A stretch of DNA of 34,867 bases from the NCBI RefSeq assembly GCF_004114425.1, contig NZ_RDQF01000069.1, positions 1 through 34,867 on the forward strand, given 5' to 3'. This document shows positions 1-9,601 of the stretch, in pieces. The first letter of the stretch is position 1; the number at the start of each line of letters is the position of its first letter. A program made the position numbers and the translations under genes. The notes beneath the pieces are model-generated. The model saw only the letters and a list, made by a program, of their open reading frames with translations, searched no databases and was not told the DNA's origin. Origin of the DNA: Bradyrhizobium vignae (lineage in GTDB: Bacteria > Pseudomonadota > Alphaproteobacteria > Rhizobiales > Xanthobacteraceae).

Positions 1-1224
1 ACCGAAGGCAACACCGCGGCTGCGCTCAACACCAGCGGCCAGCTCACCATCACCGACCCCGACACTGGCGAAGCCCATGTCGTGGCGCAGAGCAATGTTC
101 ACGGCAGCTACGGCGACTTCTCGATCGATGCCAACGGGGCCTGGAGCTACGCCGGCAATGGCGCCCACAACGAGCTCACCGCCGGCCAGCAGGTGCAGGA
201 CCAGTTCACGGTGGTGAGCCAGGATGGCACCGCCACCGGCACCATCACGGTGACCATCACCGGGACCAATGATGCCGCGACCGTCAGCTCGGACTCCAAG
301 TCCGTCACCGAAGGCAATACTGCCGCCGCGCTCAACACTTCCGGCCAGCTGACCATCACCGATCCGGATACGGGCGAAGCCCACGTCATCGCGCAGACCA
401 ACGCGCACGGCACCTATGGCGACTTCTCGATCGATGCCAACGGCGCCTGGAGCTACACCGGCAACGGCGCCCACAATGAGCTCACCGCCGGCCAGCAGGT
501 GCAGGACCAGTTCACGGTGGTGAGCCAGGACGGCACCGCCACCGGCACCGTCACGGTGACGATCACCGGGACCAATGATGCGGCGACAGTCAGCTCGGAC
601 TCCAAGTCCGTCACCGAGGGCAATGCAGCCGCCGCCCTCAACACCTCCGGCCAGCTCACCATCACCGACCCGGATACTGGCGAAGCCCACGTCGTGGCGC
701 AGAGCAATGTCCACGGCACCTACGGCGACTTCAGCATCGATGCCAACGGGGCCTGGAGCTACACCGGCAACGGTGCCCACAACGAGCTCACCGCCGGCCA
801 GCAGGTCCAGGACCAGTTCACGGTGGTGAGCCAGGATGGCACCGCCACCGGCACCGTCACGGTGACGATCACCGGCACCAACGATGCGGCCACGGTCTCA
901 TCGGACTCCAAGTCCGTCACCGAAGGCAATACTGCCGCCGCGCTGAACACTTCCGGCCAGCTGACCATCACCGATCCGGATACTGGCGAAGCCCACGTCG
1001 TGGCGCAGAGCAATGTCCACGGCACTTACGGCGACTTCAACATCGATGCCAATGGCACCTGGAGCTACACCGGCAACGGCGCCCACAATGAGCTCTCCGC
1101 CGGCCAGCAGGTGCAGGACCAGTTCACGGTGGTGAGCCAGGACGGCACCGCCACCGGGACCGTGACGGTGACCATCACTGGGACCAATGATGCGCCGATC
1201 GCCGTCAATGACACCAGTGCCAGT
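1..1224 (+). repeat. Tandem 306-bp VCBS coding repeats (four units seen)
   Basis: The ACCGAAGGC/ACCGAGGGC codons that begin each unit fall at 1, 307, 613 and 919, an exact 306-bp (102-codon) period. The units differ mostly by scattered, largely synonymous changes, and the fourth grades into the following domain near 1200. The array probably continues upstream of the window because base 1 already lies inside a unit. Confidence 0.9.
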
Positions 1225-3414
1225 CCGGGTGCCACGGCAGCGACCGAGAAAGGCGGCACGGCGAACGGATCGGGGGGCATCAACGGCAGTGGCAATGTGC
1301 TGACCAATGACACCGATGTCGACAGCGGCAGCCTGACGGTCAGTGCGATCCGCACCGGCGGCATCGAGGGGGCCGGCACGGCCGGCACTTTGGGCGTCGG
1401 CCTGGCGGGCGCGCATGGCACGCTGGCACTCAACGCTAACGGCAGCTACACGTACGTGGTCAACGAGAACGACGCAACCGTGCAGGCGCTCAACGTCGGC
1501 CAGTCGACGACCGACACCTTCAACTACACCGTAACTGACGGCAGCCTAACCGACACAGCGGTGCTAACCGTTACCATCAGCGGCGCCAATGACGCGCCGG
1601 TCAACACCGTTCCGGGGCAGCAGGCCGTTGGAAACGGTAGCGGTGGTGGCTCAACAGCCACTTTCACGCTGAGAGTCAATGATGTCGACAACGGCATCGA
1701 GACTGTTTCACTCTCACTGGGCAGCTCTTCGCAAACATCGACCGGCATCTTGACGCTCTCCACCACATCAGGCCTTACATTCAGTTCCGGTGCCAACGGC
1801 ACCAAAACGATGACGTTCTCCGGTTCGATCTCCGACATCAACGCGGCCTTGGCTGGCGTGACGTTTAGTGGCGGGTCAAACAACACCACGCGGACTTTGA
1901 CCATGACAACGACCGACGGAGGAGGCCTCGCCGATACTGACACCGTCACGATCGTGAAAGGGAGCGGCGCCACTGTCCTTGCGCCTGCCGGTATTGCTGG
2001 CGAGGCCATCTACCTGGCTCTGAGCGATCCCTCAGATGATCCCAACGACGTCATCACCGTCACGATCAGCGGGGTGCCCTTGGGCTGGAGCCTTAGTAAC
2101 GCTACGAACAACGGCGATGGCACCTGGACTGCTCACACAAATGATGTGCAGTCGATGACAATCACTTCGCCGCTGGATTTCGCAGGCGCCGTGGTGCTGA
2201 ACGTCACGCAGACCTGGACGAACACCGATGGCACTACGGGAACGGCAACCGTGGCCGACAATGTCGAAGCCTATGCGAAGGGATCACCCATCTTTGCTGT
2301 GTCGAGCGACGATCATCTGACGGCTTCGAGCGGGAACGACCTGCTGGTGTTCGCGCAGCCGATCGGTCATGACGTGGTTTATAACTTCGACGCGATGCAT
2401 GACCAAATCGATCTGATCGATTACGCCACCTTCACCTCGTTCGCCGACGTTCAGGCGCATACTGTGAGCGACGCCAGCGGCAACGCCGTGATCGAGTTGG
2501 GAGAAGGCCAATCGATCACTTTGCAAGGTCTGGATCCGACATCGCTCACATCGAGCAATTTCATGTTCGATCAAACCCCCGTTACGGAAAATTCCGGCAG
2601 CCTGGTGATAGGCGACGGCGCGTTGCTTCCGTTGAGCGGCACCATCGACAACAGGGGTACAATTGAGTTGAACTCGACCGGAAACAGGACAAGCCTGGAA
2701 CTGATCGAACACGGCATCACGCTCCAGGGGCATGGGCAGGTCGCGCTGTCCGACAGCGATCAGAACCTGATCACCGGAACGACCTCCGACGTCACGCTGA
2801 CGAATGTGGACAACACGATCGCCGGCGCGGGCCACCTCGGGGACGGGATGATGGGACTGGTCAACAAAGGCACGATTGTCGCCACCGGCGTCAATGTGCT
2901 CGATATCGATACCGGGACAAACGCGATCGTCAATTCCGGAACCCTTGAGGCGACTGGAAGCGGCGGGATGGTCATCGACAGCAACCTCGATAATTCTGGG
3001 CTGCTGTGGGCGCATGGAGCCAACATCACCGTCAATGGCAGCGTCACTGGCGGCGGCACCGCCTTGATGGACGGCGTAGCCACGTTCGAATTCGGAGCCG
3101 CCTCATCGACCAAGATAACGCTTGATGCCGGAGCCACCGGGACAATCGTGCTCCACGACTCCTTCGACTTTAGCGGGCTCGTGTCCGGATTTGACGGGAA
3201 TGACCACCTCGATCTCCTCGATGTGGCGTTTGGGGTCGGCACGACCGCGAGTTATGTCGCAAATCAGGCCGGCACCGGAGGAACCCTGTCGGTGACTGAC
3301 GGAGTCCATACCACCGACATCACCCTGTTGGGCCAGTACGATGCCGCGGGCTTCCACACGGAGGCAGACAAGAACACGGGAACGCTTATCAGCTATCACG
3401 ACTATCTGGTCTGA
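1..3414 (+). CDS. VCBS-repeat giant secreted protein, C-terminal part (5' end outside window)
   Basis: The frame is open from base 1, so the first ATG at 82 is only an internal Met; 1137 residues are visible. Four near-identical VCBS-type repeats of 102 residues come first, each with NDAATV and ITDPDTGEAHV motifs. A cadherin-like/VCBS unit with a NVLTNDTDVDSG motif follows, then a second Ig-like unit. About 370 residues from the end is a segment with the motifs SSGNDLLVF and YNFDAMHDQIDLIDY, as in C-terminal domains of type I secretion substrates. The last ~270 residues are N/G/T-rich and adhesin-like. Known role of the family: large surface or extracellular adhesins exported by type I secretion. 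No exporter is adjacent on this side; the type I genes at 17.7-20.9 kb are far away and have a nearer candidate substrate. The family call is secure, the function is not. Confidence 0.88.
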   Translation, partial: TEGNTAAALNTSGQLTITDPDTGEAHVVAQSNVHGSYGDFSIDANGAWSYAGNGAHNELTAGQQVQDQFTVVSQDGTATGTITVTITGTNDAATVSSDSKSVTEGNTAAALNTSGQLTITDPDTGEAHVIAQTNAHGTYGDFSIDANGAWSYTGNGAHNELTAGQQVQDQFTVVSQDGTATGTVTVTITGTNDAATVSSDSKSVTEGNAAAALNTSGQLTITDPDTGEAHVVAQSNVHGTYGDFSIDANGAWSYTGNGAHNELTAGQQVQDQFTVVSQDGTATGTVTVTITGTNDAATVSSDSKSVTEGNTAAALNTSGQLTITDPDTGEAHVVAQSNVHGTYGDFNIDANGTWSYTGNGAHNELSAGQQVQDQFTVVSQDGTATGTVTVTITGTNDAPIAVNDTSASPGATAATEKGGTANGSGGINGSGNVLTNDTDVDSGSLTVSAIRTGGIEGAGTAGTLGVGLAGAHGTLALNANGSYTYVVNENDATVQALNVGQSTTDTFNYTVTDGSLTDTAVLTVTISGANDAPVNTVPGQQAVGNGSGGGSTATFTLRVNDVDNGIETVSLSLGSSSQTSTGILTLSTTSGLTFSSGANGTKTMTFSGSISDINAALAGVTFSGGSNNTTRTLTMTTTDGGGLADTDTVTIVKGSGATVLAPAGIAGEAIYLALSDPSDDPNDVITVTISGVPLGWSLSNATNNGDGTWTAHTNDVQSMTITSPLDFAGAVVLNVTQTWTNTDGTTGTATVADNVEAYAKGSPIFAVSSDDHLTASSGNDLLVFAQPIGHDVVYNFDAMHDQIDLIDYATFTSFADVQAHTVSDASGNAVIELGEGQSITLQGLDPTSLTSSNFMFDQTPVTENSGSLVIGDGALLPLSGTIDNRGTIELNSTGNRTSLELIEHGITLQGHGQVALSDSDQNLITGTTSDVTLTNVDNTIAGAGHLGDGMMGLVNKGTIVATGVNVLDIDTGTNAIVNSGTLEATGSGGMVIDSNLDNSGLLWAHGANITVNGSVTGGGTALMDGVATFEFGAASSTKITLDAGATGTIVLHDSFDFSGLVSGFDGNDHLDLLDVAFGVGTTASYVANQAGTGGTLSVTDGVHTTDITLLGQYDAAGFHTEADKNTGTLISYHDYLV

Positions 3415-3434
3415 CGTTGCGAGGCGATGGATTG

Positions 3435-3473
3435 GGCGAATGTTCGGCCCGGCGCGCCTGCCGAACATTCGCC
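3435..3473 (+). terminator. Strong hairpin after the VCBS gene, likely terminator
   Basis: A perfect 14-bp inverted repeat (arms GGCGAATGTTCGGC and GCCGAACATTCGCC at 3435-3448 and 3460-3473, 11-nt loop) starts 20 nt after the stop codon. There is no T-tract after it, so intrinsic termination is plausible but not certain. It could also protect the 3' end of the mRNA. Confidence 0.55.
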
Positions 3474-3814
3474 TGGTATCTCGGCCCGCGACCATGATGA
3501 TCCCCGCCTTCCAAAAAACCGCATTCGAGTACATCGTCGGGCCGCTCGCAATGTCATTCAATCGGTCGTTCCGACAGAAATGACCCCACCGGGCAAAGTG
3601 ATGGACGAGACATCATCAGCCGCCGCGCCGACCCGAGTGGGGAATCGGAGATGCAGAACACCTCCGCGGAGCGGCACCAGGATCAGTTGCCTGCTCCGAG
3701 AAAATTGCAGAGGAGAACCCGCACAGGGGGTCAGAAGCCGATGGATGACTTCGGCAACGGTTGCCCCGCTCGATGTGCCGCCAAACGCTGCTGTTCCGTG
3801 GAAACCATTCGATT
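3474..3814. other. Intergenic, no gene recognised
   Basis: This gap lies between the hairpin of the plus-strand VCBS gene and the stop of the minus-strand regulator. Several overlapping frames are open, but none shows a recognisable motif or a good ribosome binding site. It is read as a convergent 3' spacer. Confidence 0.5.
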
Positions 3815-4567
3815 TCATGAGAAAGGGAAGTATTGCGGATGCGAAACATTCGGGGAGCCCAGCTCCCCCTCATACATTCGTTTGATCCTCTGGCGCATCA
3901 CACCGTAACACTCACAAGCGACGTTCTCGAGCCGCGTTCGGTGGACCTCCAAGACGCCGCGCCGCTCCGATATGATGCATCCGATTGCCCGAAGTTTACG
4001 CATCGTTAGAGACACGGTCGTTCGCCGCACGCCAAGAAGTTGTGCGAGCGCCTCCTGGGTCAATCTAATCTCGCCGTTGGCGACGCGGTCATGTATCTCG
4101 AGCAACCAGCGGGCCATACGGCATTCCACCGGGTGCACCGCGTTGCAGGCAGCCACATTCTGAAGCTGCAACAATTGAGTGCGGAGATGGAGGCGCAGAA
4201 CACGCTTGATGGCGCCGCTCTGCTCATAGGCTTGTTGCAACCGTGGGACAGGAATCTGCAGCGCAGCTCCGGCCACATAGGCCGTTGCCGTGACTGGCGA
4301 GTGCGAGGGACTTAGAATGGCGAGAGCGCCGACCGCTCCTTCCGAGCCCATGAGAGTGGAAGCGACAATGTGTCCGTCCGACATCTCGACCAGGAACGCC
4401 AAGACGCCGCTAACGGGAAAATAGACCTGTTTGAGCTCATCTCCGGTTCGCACCAGCACAGCGTCAGATTCGAACGCTATCTTCTGAACGTGAGGCTCAA
4501 GCAGGTTGAGATCCGCAGGCGGCAAAGCCGCCAAAAGCCGATTCCCGGGGCCGGTCTGGAGCGCCAT
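3815..4567 (-). CDS. Crp/Fnr-family transcriptional regulator
   Basis: About 250 residues. The N-terminal half is a cyclic-nucleotide-binding-type beta-roll (YFPVSGVLAFLVEMSDG, then a glycine-rich turn at MGSEGAVGA). The C-terminal half is a winged helix with the HTH motif TQEALAQLLGVRRTTVSLTM. The Fnr Cys cluster is absent, so an FeS oxygen sensor is unlikely. An in-frame GTG start exists at 4588; the ATG at 4567 is preferred because GAGGGAAG lies about 7-10 nt upstream and the protein then begins MALQTGPGNRLLAALP, a typical start for these regulators. The gene stands alone, convergent with the VCBS gene, and nothing in the sequence identifies its targets or ligand. Confidence 0.85.
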   Translation of the reverse strand: MALQTGPGNRLLAALPPADLNLLEPHVQKIAFESDAVLVRTGDELKQVYFPVSGVLAFLVEMSDGHIVASTLMGSEGAVGALAILSPSHSPVTATAYVAGAALQIPVPRLQQAYEQSGAIKRVLRLHLRTQLLQLQNVAACNAVHPVECRMARWLLEIHDRVANGEIRLTQEALAQLLGVRRTTVSLTMRKLRAIGCIISERRGVLEVHRTRLENVACECYGVMRQRIKRMYEGELGSPNVSHPQYFPFS

Positions 4568-5311
4568 TGCGGATCTTCCCTCGAGCACGCCGAAGCTCCC
4601 AAAGCGTCAAACCACCGTTCGGGGCGCCTGTTCCAAATTTTCCCGATATGCCCACGCGCGATATGGTCCGGCCACGGCTTCTCGCCGTTGCGCCGCTCGG
4701 CACCGGGCGCTTTTTTGATTTCGTACTCGCCGAACACGCCAAGGGAGAGGCTTGGTGGCATGAGGATTTGAGCGTGCCGTTAGCGGGACTTCTTAAACGT
4801 CGGTTGCTCGCACTCCTCTCAAGGTTCGTGATCACATGTGCACATTGAGGAGAATCGAGTTCTCCAATGCCAGCGCGCCAAACTCAGCACTCGATGTTGT
4901 CCGGACTGCCCACAAGGGCGGAACTCGTCACCCTTTGCCACGCCGGCCTATCTGGTAGTCGTGAGAGGATCGACGCTGACCCGGCGCGGCAACTCGATCA
5001 CTCCTCCCACAGCTCCGATAGCCCTGTGAAGCCCGGATGTTTCACCTGGTGCGGGCTGCCGCAAGGCGATCGGGTCTGAGGCCGTACGTGCAGCCAAGAA
5101 AACAACGCAGCGCATCCCGGCTCGTGATGATTGTGGACGACTTGCCTGGCGATGCCTGTGATACCGTCAACTTGGATTGCACTGATTGATCCGCGATCTT
5201 TCGGACGTCCGAGAATGCTCGGCTGGAATTGGTCAGCCGACCGTGTCGAAGCGGACTCTTTGAGTTAGAAAATCGATCTCCAAGCCCCCGACTCGGTACG
5301 GAGGGTCATCA
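4568..5311. other. Intergenic, about 740 bp, no gene recognised
   Basis: It holds the promoter side of the Crp/Fnr gene and the 3' end of the catabolic operon. Open frames here are short, mutually overlapping and without family motifs. The only clear structure is the small inverted repeat at 5219-5240. Decayed genes cannot be excluded. Confidence 0.45.
5219..5240 (-). terminator. Small hairpin downstream of the catabolic operon
   Basis: Arms TCGGCTG (5219-5225) and CAGCCGA (5234-5240) flank an 8-nt loop, about 70 nt beyond the stop of the last operon gene. The stem is only 7 bp and there is no T-run, so this is a weak terminator candidate. Confidence 0.3.
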
Positions 5312-6535
5312 TCACGGGCGCTCTGGTGCTGATTGGTTCTGGTCGGCACTCAGAACATTGCCGAACTGCTCCCAGGAGCTTCCAGTCCAGCGTTGCAGCT
5401 GAAGCTGCGTGTACGCCATACTGTTGCTCGGGCCGGTGTTGATCGCGATACCGGGCATCAGCGTCGGAAGCACGAGCCCCTTGATGCTGCGCGCCTGCTT
5501 CAGGATGTTCTCGCGCGACAGGTCGTTGCCGCATTGCTTGAGCACCTGCTCCAGGATCTGGCCCTGCTGGGTTCCGAACAGGTAATTGTTGTCGCCAATG
5601 TCGGAGCCGGGAAGATATTTCTCGAAGTGCTCGCGATACCATTTCATGCCCGGGTCGTCGGCCCACCTCTTGTCGTTCGGATCCTTTGTGACGGTCGCGG
5701 CGATAACCCCGACCGCCTTGTCCGGTCCGGCCGGCAGGATGGTTGCGGAGACTGAGCTCGAGACATAGTTGATGATGGTGAGCGGCGACCAGCCGATCTC
5801 GCTCGCCTTCTTGATCGCCTGGGCGGTGAATTTCGGCGTGCCCGCGATCACGAAGGCCTGGGCTCCCGAGGCCTTGAGTGACACCACATGGGTCTCAATG
5901 GTGGGTTCGGTAACTTCGTATGGCGAGGCGACCACCTTCCGATCGAAATCGGCTCTTAACGCCTCCTTGAACGCCGCGACGAAATCGCGGCCGAGGTCAT
6001 CATTCTGGTAGAGGATCGCGATCTTCGCGTCGGGCGCCGTCCGGGTGATGTACTTCGCGTAGATCTTGCCTTCGGTGTTGTAGCTCGGCAGTCCCGTGGT
6101 CGTCATCGGAAAGTCGGTGAAATTGGCAAACTTGGTCGCGCCGCTGACGACGAAGAGGTGTGGCACCTTCTTGCCGTTCACATATTTGACGGTCGCGCTG
6201 AGACCCGGTGTCCCTAGCGGGCTGAACAGCAATGCCACCTCGTCACCTTCGATCAGCTTCCTGGTCTGTTCGACGGCCTTCGGCGGGCTATAGGCATCAT
6301 CGTAGGTCACGAGGTTGATCTTGCGGCCATTGACGCCGCCGTGGTCGTTGATCGAGCGAACGTACGCAATGAGGCCCTTGCCGGTGTTGCTGAGCGGAGA
6401 AGCGGGGCCGCTGAACGGGAATGTCGCCCCGATCTTGATCTCCGATTCCGTGACACCGGGCGTATCGGCATGAACCGGCATCCCCGCAAATGCCGCGAGC
6501 GCGGCCACGGCAAGTACGAATCTCCTCATCAACAT
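5312..6535 (-). CDS. ABC transporter periplasmic substrate-binding protein (LivK-like)
   Basis: 407 residues. An Arg-rich start and hydrophobic core (MRRFVLAVAALAAFAG) end at a likely signal-peptidase site after PVHA. The mature start (GVTESEIKIGATFPFSGPAS) and the INDHGGVNGRKINLVTYDD segment are typical of the branched-chain amino-acid-type type I periplasmic binding fold. GGAGG lies 8 nt before the ATG. It is the last gene of the catabolic operon, 50 nt after an SDR gene, with no permease or ATPase genes beside it, so it must share a transporter encoded elsewhere. In such operons these proteins often bind aromatic or other organic acids rather than amino acids. That it captures the substrate of this operon is an inference from position. 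Confidence 0.85.
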   Translation of the reverse strand: MLMRRFVLAVAALAAFAGMPVHADTPGVTESEIKIGATFPFSGPASPLSNTGKGLIAYVRSINDHGGVNGRKINLVTYDDAYSPPKAVEQTRKLIEGDEVALLFSPLGTPGLSATVKYVNGKKVPHLFVVSGATKFANFTDFPMTTTGLPSYNTEGKIYAKYITRTAPDAKIAILYQNDDLGRDFVAAFKEALRADFDRKVVASPYEVTEPTIETHVVSLKASGAQAFVIAGTPKFTAQAIKKASEIGWSPLTIINYVSSSVSATILPAGPDKAVGVIAATVTKDPNDKRWADDPGMKWYREHFEKYLPGSDIGDNNYLFGTQQGQILEQVLKQCGNDLSRENILKQARSIKGLVLPTLMPGIAINTGPSNSMAYTQLQLQRWTGSSWEQFGNVLSADQNQSAPERP

Positions 6536-6585
6536 CTACATTTCCTCCTAAGCTTGTTATGATTTGATCGGCGACGCCTATTCCC

Positions 6586-7293
6586 TTACGAACACCAGGC
6601 TTCGCCGAACGGCCTGATCTCCACATTGAACGACCAGGCACTGCGATCCTGGTGAACAACGTGCCAGATCTCATCCGCGATCGCTCGCGGCTTGATGAAG
6701 AAGTCGTCCGGCCGGTCCGGCCAACGCTTTCTCGTCCATTCGAGATCGATCACGGCATCGATGACGACATAGGCGACGTGGACGCCCTGCGGTCCGAGAT
6801 CACGCGCGATTGCCTCGGCAAGGATGCGTTGCGCCGCCTTGGTCGGAGCGAAACCGGCAAAGCCCGGCTTGCCTCGCCACGCCGACGTATTTCCGGTCGC
6901 GACGACGGCGCCGCTGCCCGCCTGTATCATCGCCGGGGTAAACCGCCGCGCCAGATACAGCAGCCCCATCGTGTTGATCTGGAAGTTGCGGTTGAGTATC
7001 TCCGGATCGATTTCGCTGAACCTGCCGAACGCCCCGCCGACGGCGTTATGGATGACGACGGCGGGACTGCCCAGATCTCGTTCGACGGCGGATGCCACGG
7101 CCTCAACTTGCGCGGCATCGGACACGTCGCATGGATAGGCCTTTGCGCCCGGCAATTGCTGCGCCAGCGCGGCGAGGCGTTCCTCGTTCCTGGCGAGAAG
7201 AGCGAGGCGATATCCTCCCTCGGCAAATCGTCTCGCCAGCGCCGATCCCGTGCCTGGCCCAACGCCGGATATCAGACAGACAGGTGCGCTCAT
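6586..7293 (-). CDS. SDR-family protein with Phe in place of the catalytic Tyr
   Basis: 235 residues, the length of a classical short-chain dehydrogenase/reductase. A glycine-rich dinucleotide-binding turn (SGVGPGTGSALA, residues 9-20) and CDVSD (55-59) support an NAD(P)-binding Rossmann fold. The active-site region reads FAPTK at 148-152, where the family has Tyr-x3-Lys, and the usual Ser position thirteen residues earlier is Asn135. The C-terminus (WSFNVEIRPFGEAW) closely matches that of the other SDR of this operon at 11950-12687, so the two are paralogues. It lies between the nitronate-monooxygenase-like gene and the binding-protein gene. Expected role: a redox or hydration-type step in ring or chain breakdown; the missing Tyr makes ordinary SDR chemistry doubtful. 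Confidence 0.82.
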   Translation of the reverse strand: MSAPVCLISGVGPGTGSALARRFAEGGYRLALLARNEERLAALAQQLPGAKAYPCDVSDAAQVEAVASAVERDLGSPAVVIHNAVGGAFGRFSEIDPEILNRNFQINTMGLLYLARRFTPAMIQAGSGAVVATGNTSAWRGKPGFAGFAPTKAAQRILAEAIARDLGPQGVHVAYVVIDAVIDLEWTRKRWPDRPDDFFIKPRAIADEIWHVVHQDRSAWSFNVEIRPFGEAWCS

Positions 7294-7363
7294 GCGATCA
7301 GACCTCCATGTCCGGCCGGCAAGTCATGCCGGCTCGCGACCTTGCCGTGCCCAGAAGCGCAGT

Positions 7364-8374
7364 TCAGGCGACTGCGCGCGCCTTCTCCGTCTCAACCTTG
7401 CCGTCCAGGAAGCCGGTCAGCCGCTGACGAATGATCGTCTCCGCTTCGCTCATGATGCGATCGATCAGCTCCTTGACTGTCGGAATGTCGTCGATGAGGC
7501 CGACCACCATCCCGCAGCTCCAGGCGCCGGCGTCCATGTCGCCGTCAACCATCACCTTGGCATAGACGCCCGCGACCTGGTCGTGGATGTCGTCGATCGT
7601 CAGGCTGGCGCCCTTGCTGCGCTCGATCTCGACGAGCTGGGCGACCCCTTTGTTCTTGAGGACGCGCTCGGTATTGCGCAGCGCGCGCATGACCAGCACG
7701 GTGTCGAGCTCGCTCGCCTTGACGATCGCCTGCTTCACATTTTCGTGGACCGGCGCTTCCTTGGTGGCGACGAAGCGGGTGCCCATGTTCATGCCCGAGG
7801 CCCCCATCGACAGCGCAGCGACCAGGCTGCGCGCATCGGCCATGCCGCCCGAGGCCACGAACGGGATTTTCAGCGCATCGGCCGCCCGCGGCAAGAGGAT
7901 CATGTTCGGGATGTCATCCTCGCCGGGGTGCCCGCCGCACTCGAAACCATCGACGCTGACGGCGTTGCAGCCGATCTTCTCGGCCTTGAGCGAGTGCCGG
8001 ACCGATGTGCATTTGTGGATCACCTTGATGCCCGCCGCTTTCAGCGCGGGCATGTACTGTTCCGGACTGCGGCCAGCCGTCTCCACCGCCTTGACGCCGC
8101 CCTCCCTGATGGCTGCGATGTATTCGGGATAAGGCGGCGTCGAGAAGGTCGGCAGGAAGGTGAGGTTCACGCCGAACGGCTTGTCGGTCATGTCGCGACA
8201 CCGCGCGATCTCCTTCGCCAGCAATTCCGGCGTCCGCTGCGTCAGGCCGGTGATGATGCCAAGGCCGCCGGCATTCGATACCGCAGCGGCCAGCTCGGCA
8301 AAGCCGACATAGTGCATGCCTCCCTGGATGATCGGATGCTGGATGCCGAACAGTTCAGTGATCGCTGTCTTCAC
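7364..8374 (-). CDS. Nitronate monooxygenase / 2-nitropropane dioxygenase-like FMN protein
   Basis: 336 residues with the TIM-barrel pattern of the NMO family: IQHPIIQGGMHYVGF at the N-terminus, SNAGGLGIITG, KPFGVNL, the DGFECGGHPG loop that carries the conserved active-site His, and FVASGGMADARS and GASGMNMGTRF for FMN phosphate binding. True nitronate oxidation is unlikely to be its role here. In CoA-ester degradation clusters, members of this family can act as dehydrogenases or oxidases of cyclic acyl-CoAs, as with IpdC in steroid side-ring breakdown. It lies 24 nt downstream of the thiolase gene and is clearly part of the same operon. Family call firm, substrate unknown. Confidence 0.85.
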   Translation of the reverse strand: MKTAITELFGIQHPIIQGGMHYVGFAELAAAVSNAGGLGIITGLTQRTPELLAKEIARCRDMTDKPFGVNLTFLPTFSTPPYPEYIAAIREGGVKAVETAGRSPEQYMPALKAAGIKVIHKCTSVRHSLKAEKIGCNAVSVDGFECGGHPGEDDIPNMILLPRAADALKIPFVASGGMADARSLVAALSMGASGMNMGTRFVATKEAPVHENVKQAIVKASELDTVLVMRALRNTERVLKNKGVAQLVEIERSKGASLTIDDIHDQVAGVYAKVMVDGDMDAGAWSCGMVVGLIDDIPTVKELIDRIMSEAETIIRQRLTGFLDGKVETEKARAVA

Positions 8375-8398
8375 GAATGATCTCCCCGCCTTTGCCGC

Positions 8399-9586
8399 TC
8401 AGTGGACGATTTCGAACAGACCGGCGGCTCCCATGCCGCCGCCGATGCACATGGTCACGACGCCGTATTTCGCCTTGCGCCGACGACCCTCTATCAGAAG
8501 GTGCCCGGTGAGGCGCGAGCCGGTCATGCCGTAGGGGTGACCGATCGCGATCGAGCCGCCATTGACATTGAGCTTGTCCGGATCGATGCCGAGCTTGTCG
8601 CGGCAATAGATCACCTGCACCGCATATGCTTCGTTGAGCTCCCAGAGATCGATGTCGTCGATCTTCAGGTTGTGGCGCTTGAGGAGCCGCGGGATCGCGG
8701 CAACCGGGCCAACGCCCATCTCGTCCGGCTCGACGCCGGCAGCGACGAAGCCGCGGAAGATGCCGATCGGCTTGAGACCCTTCCTAGCCGCGATCTTATC
8801 GCTCATGATCACGCAGGCCGAAGCGCCGTCCGAAAGCTGGCTGGCATTGCCGGCGCTGATGGTCTTGCCCTCGAACACCGGCTTGATCCTGGCGAGGCCC
8901 TCGGCGGTGGTTTCCGGACGCGGGCCTTCGTCCTTGGTGAGCGTCACCTGCTCGTAGGTGACCTCCTTGGTGTCCTTGTTGACGAGCGCCATCCTCGTCG
9001 TGAACGGTACGATCTCGTCGTTGAAACGGCCGGCCTGCAACGCAGCGCCGACGCGGCGCTGACATTCGAGGCTGTATTCGTCCTGCTGGTCGCGGCCGAT
9101 CTTGTAGCGCTCGGCGACGACCTCCGCGGTGTCCAGCATTGACATGTACATTTCAGGCTTCATCGCCATCAGCTCGTCATCGACGGCGTGGAACTTGTTC
9201 ATGTGCTCGTTCTGCACGAGGCTGATCGACTCAATCCCGCCGCCGATCGCGACCTCGACCCCGTCAAGCATGACCGACCGTGCGGCCACCGCGATAGCCT
9301 GCAGGCCCGACGCGCATTGCCGGTCGATGGTGGTGCCGGCAACGGTGACCGGCAGACCGGCGCGGATCGCGCCCTTGCGCGCCACGTTCATCACCATGGT
9401 GCCCTGCTGCATCGCGCAGCCCATCACGACGTCCTCCACCTCATCGGGCGCAATGCCGGCGCGCTTCACCGCTTCGGCGATCACGTGCCCGGCCATGGTC
9501 GGACCGTCCGTGTTGTTGAGGGCGCCGCGATAGGCCTTGCCGACAGCCGTCCTTGCGGTGGAAACGATGACTGCTTCAATCGTCAT
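8399..9586 (-). CDS. Thiolase (acetyl-CoA acyltransferase)
   Basis: 395 residues, full length for thiolase II. The nucleophilic Cys is C91 in DRQCASGLQ, and the other catalytic motifs are present: NEAYAVQ, GHPYGMTGSR (His) and CIGGGMGAAG (second Cys). It should cleave a 3-ketoacyl-CoA to acetyl-CoA and a shortened acyl-CoA. The start VIVSTARTAVGKAYRGALNNT resembles PimB-type thiolases of dicarboxylate degradation. Only 15 nt separate it from the upstream acyl-CoA dehydrogenase gene, so the genes are very likely co-transcribed. Biosynthetic acetoacetyl-CoA formation is less likely given the catabolic neighbours. Confidence 0.92.
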   Translation of the reverse strand: MTIEAVIVSTARTAVGKAYRGALNNTDGPTMAGHVIAEAVKRAGIAPDEVEDVVMGCAMQQGTMVMNVARKGAIRAGLPVTVAGTTIDRQCASGLQAIAVAARSVMLDGVEVAIGGGIESISLVQNEHMNKFHAVDDELMAMKPEMYMSMLDTAEVVAERYKIGRDQQDEYSLECQRRVGAALQAGRFNDEIVPFTTRMALVNKDTKEVTYEQVTLTKDEGPRPETTAEGLARIKPVFEGKTISAGNASQLSDGASACVIMSDKIAARKGLKPIGIFRGFVAAGVEPDEMGVGPVAAIPRLLKRHNLKIDDIDLWELNEAYAVQVIYCRDKLGIDPDKLNVNGGSIAIGHPYGMTGSRLTGHLLIEGRRRKAKYGVVTMCIGGGMGAAGLFEIVH

Positions 9587-9601
9587 GCTGACCCCTTCTG
9601 T

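Noticed and set aside
7364..8374. Calling the NMO-like protein a true nitronate-detoxifying enzyme
   Set aside because: Fold and motifs fit the family, but the operon is a CoA-ester degradation set with no nitro-compound genes, so the annotation is kept at family level.
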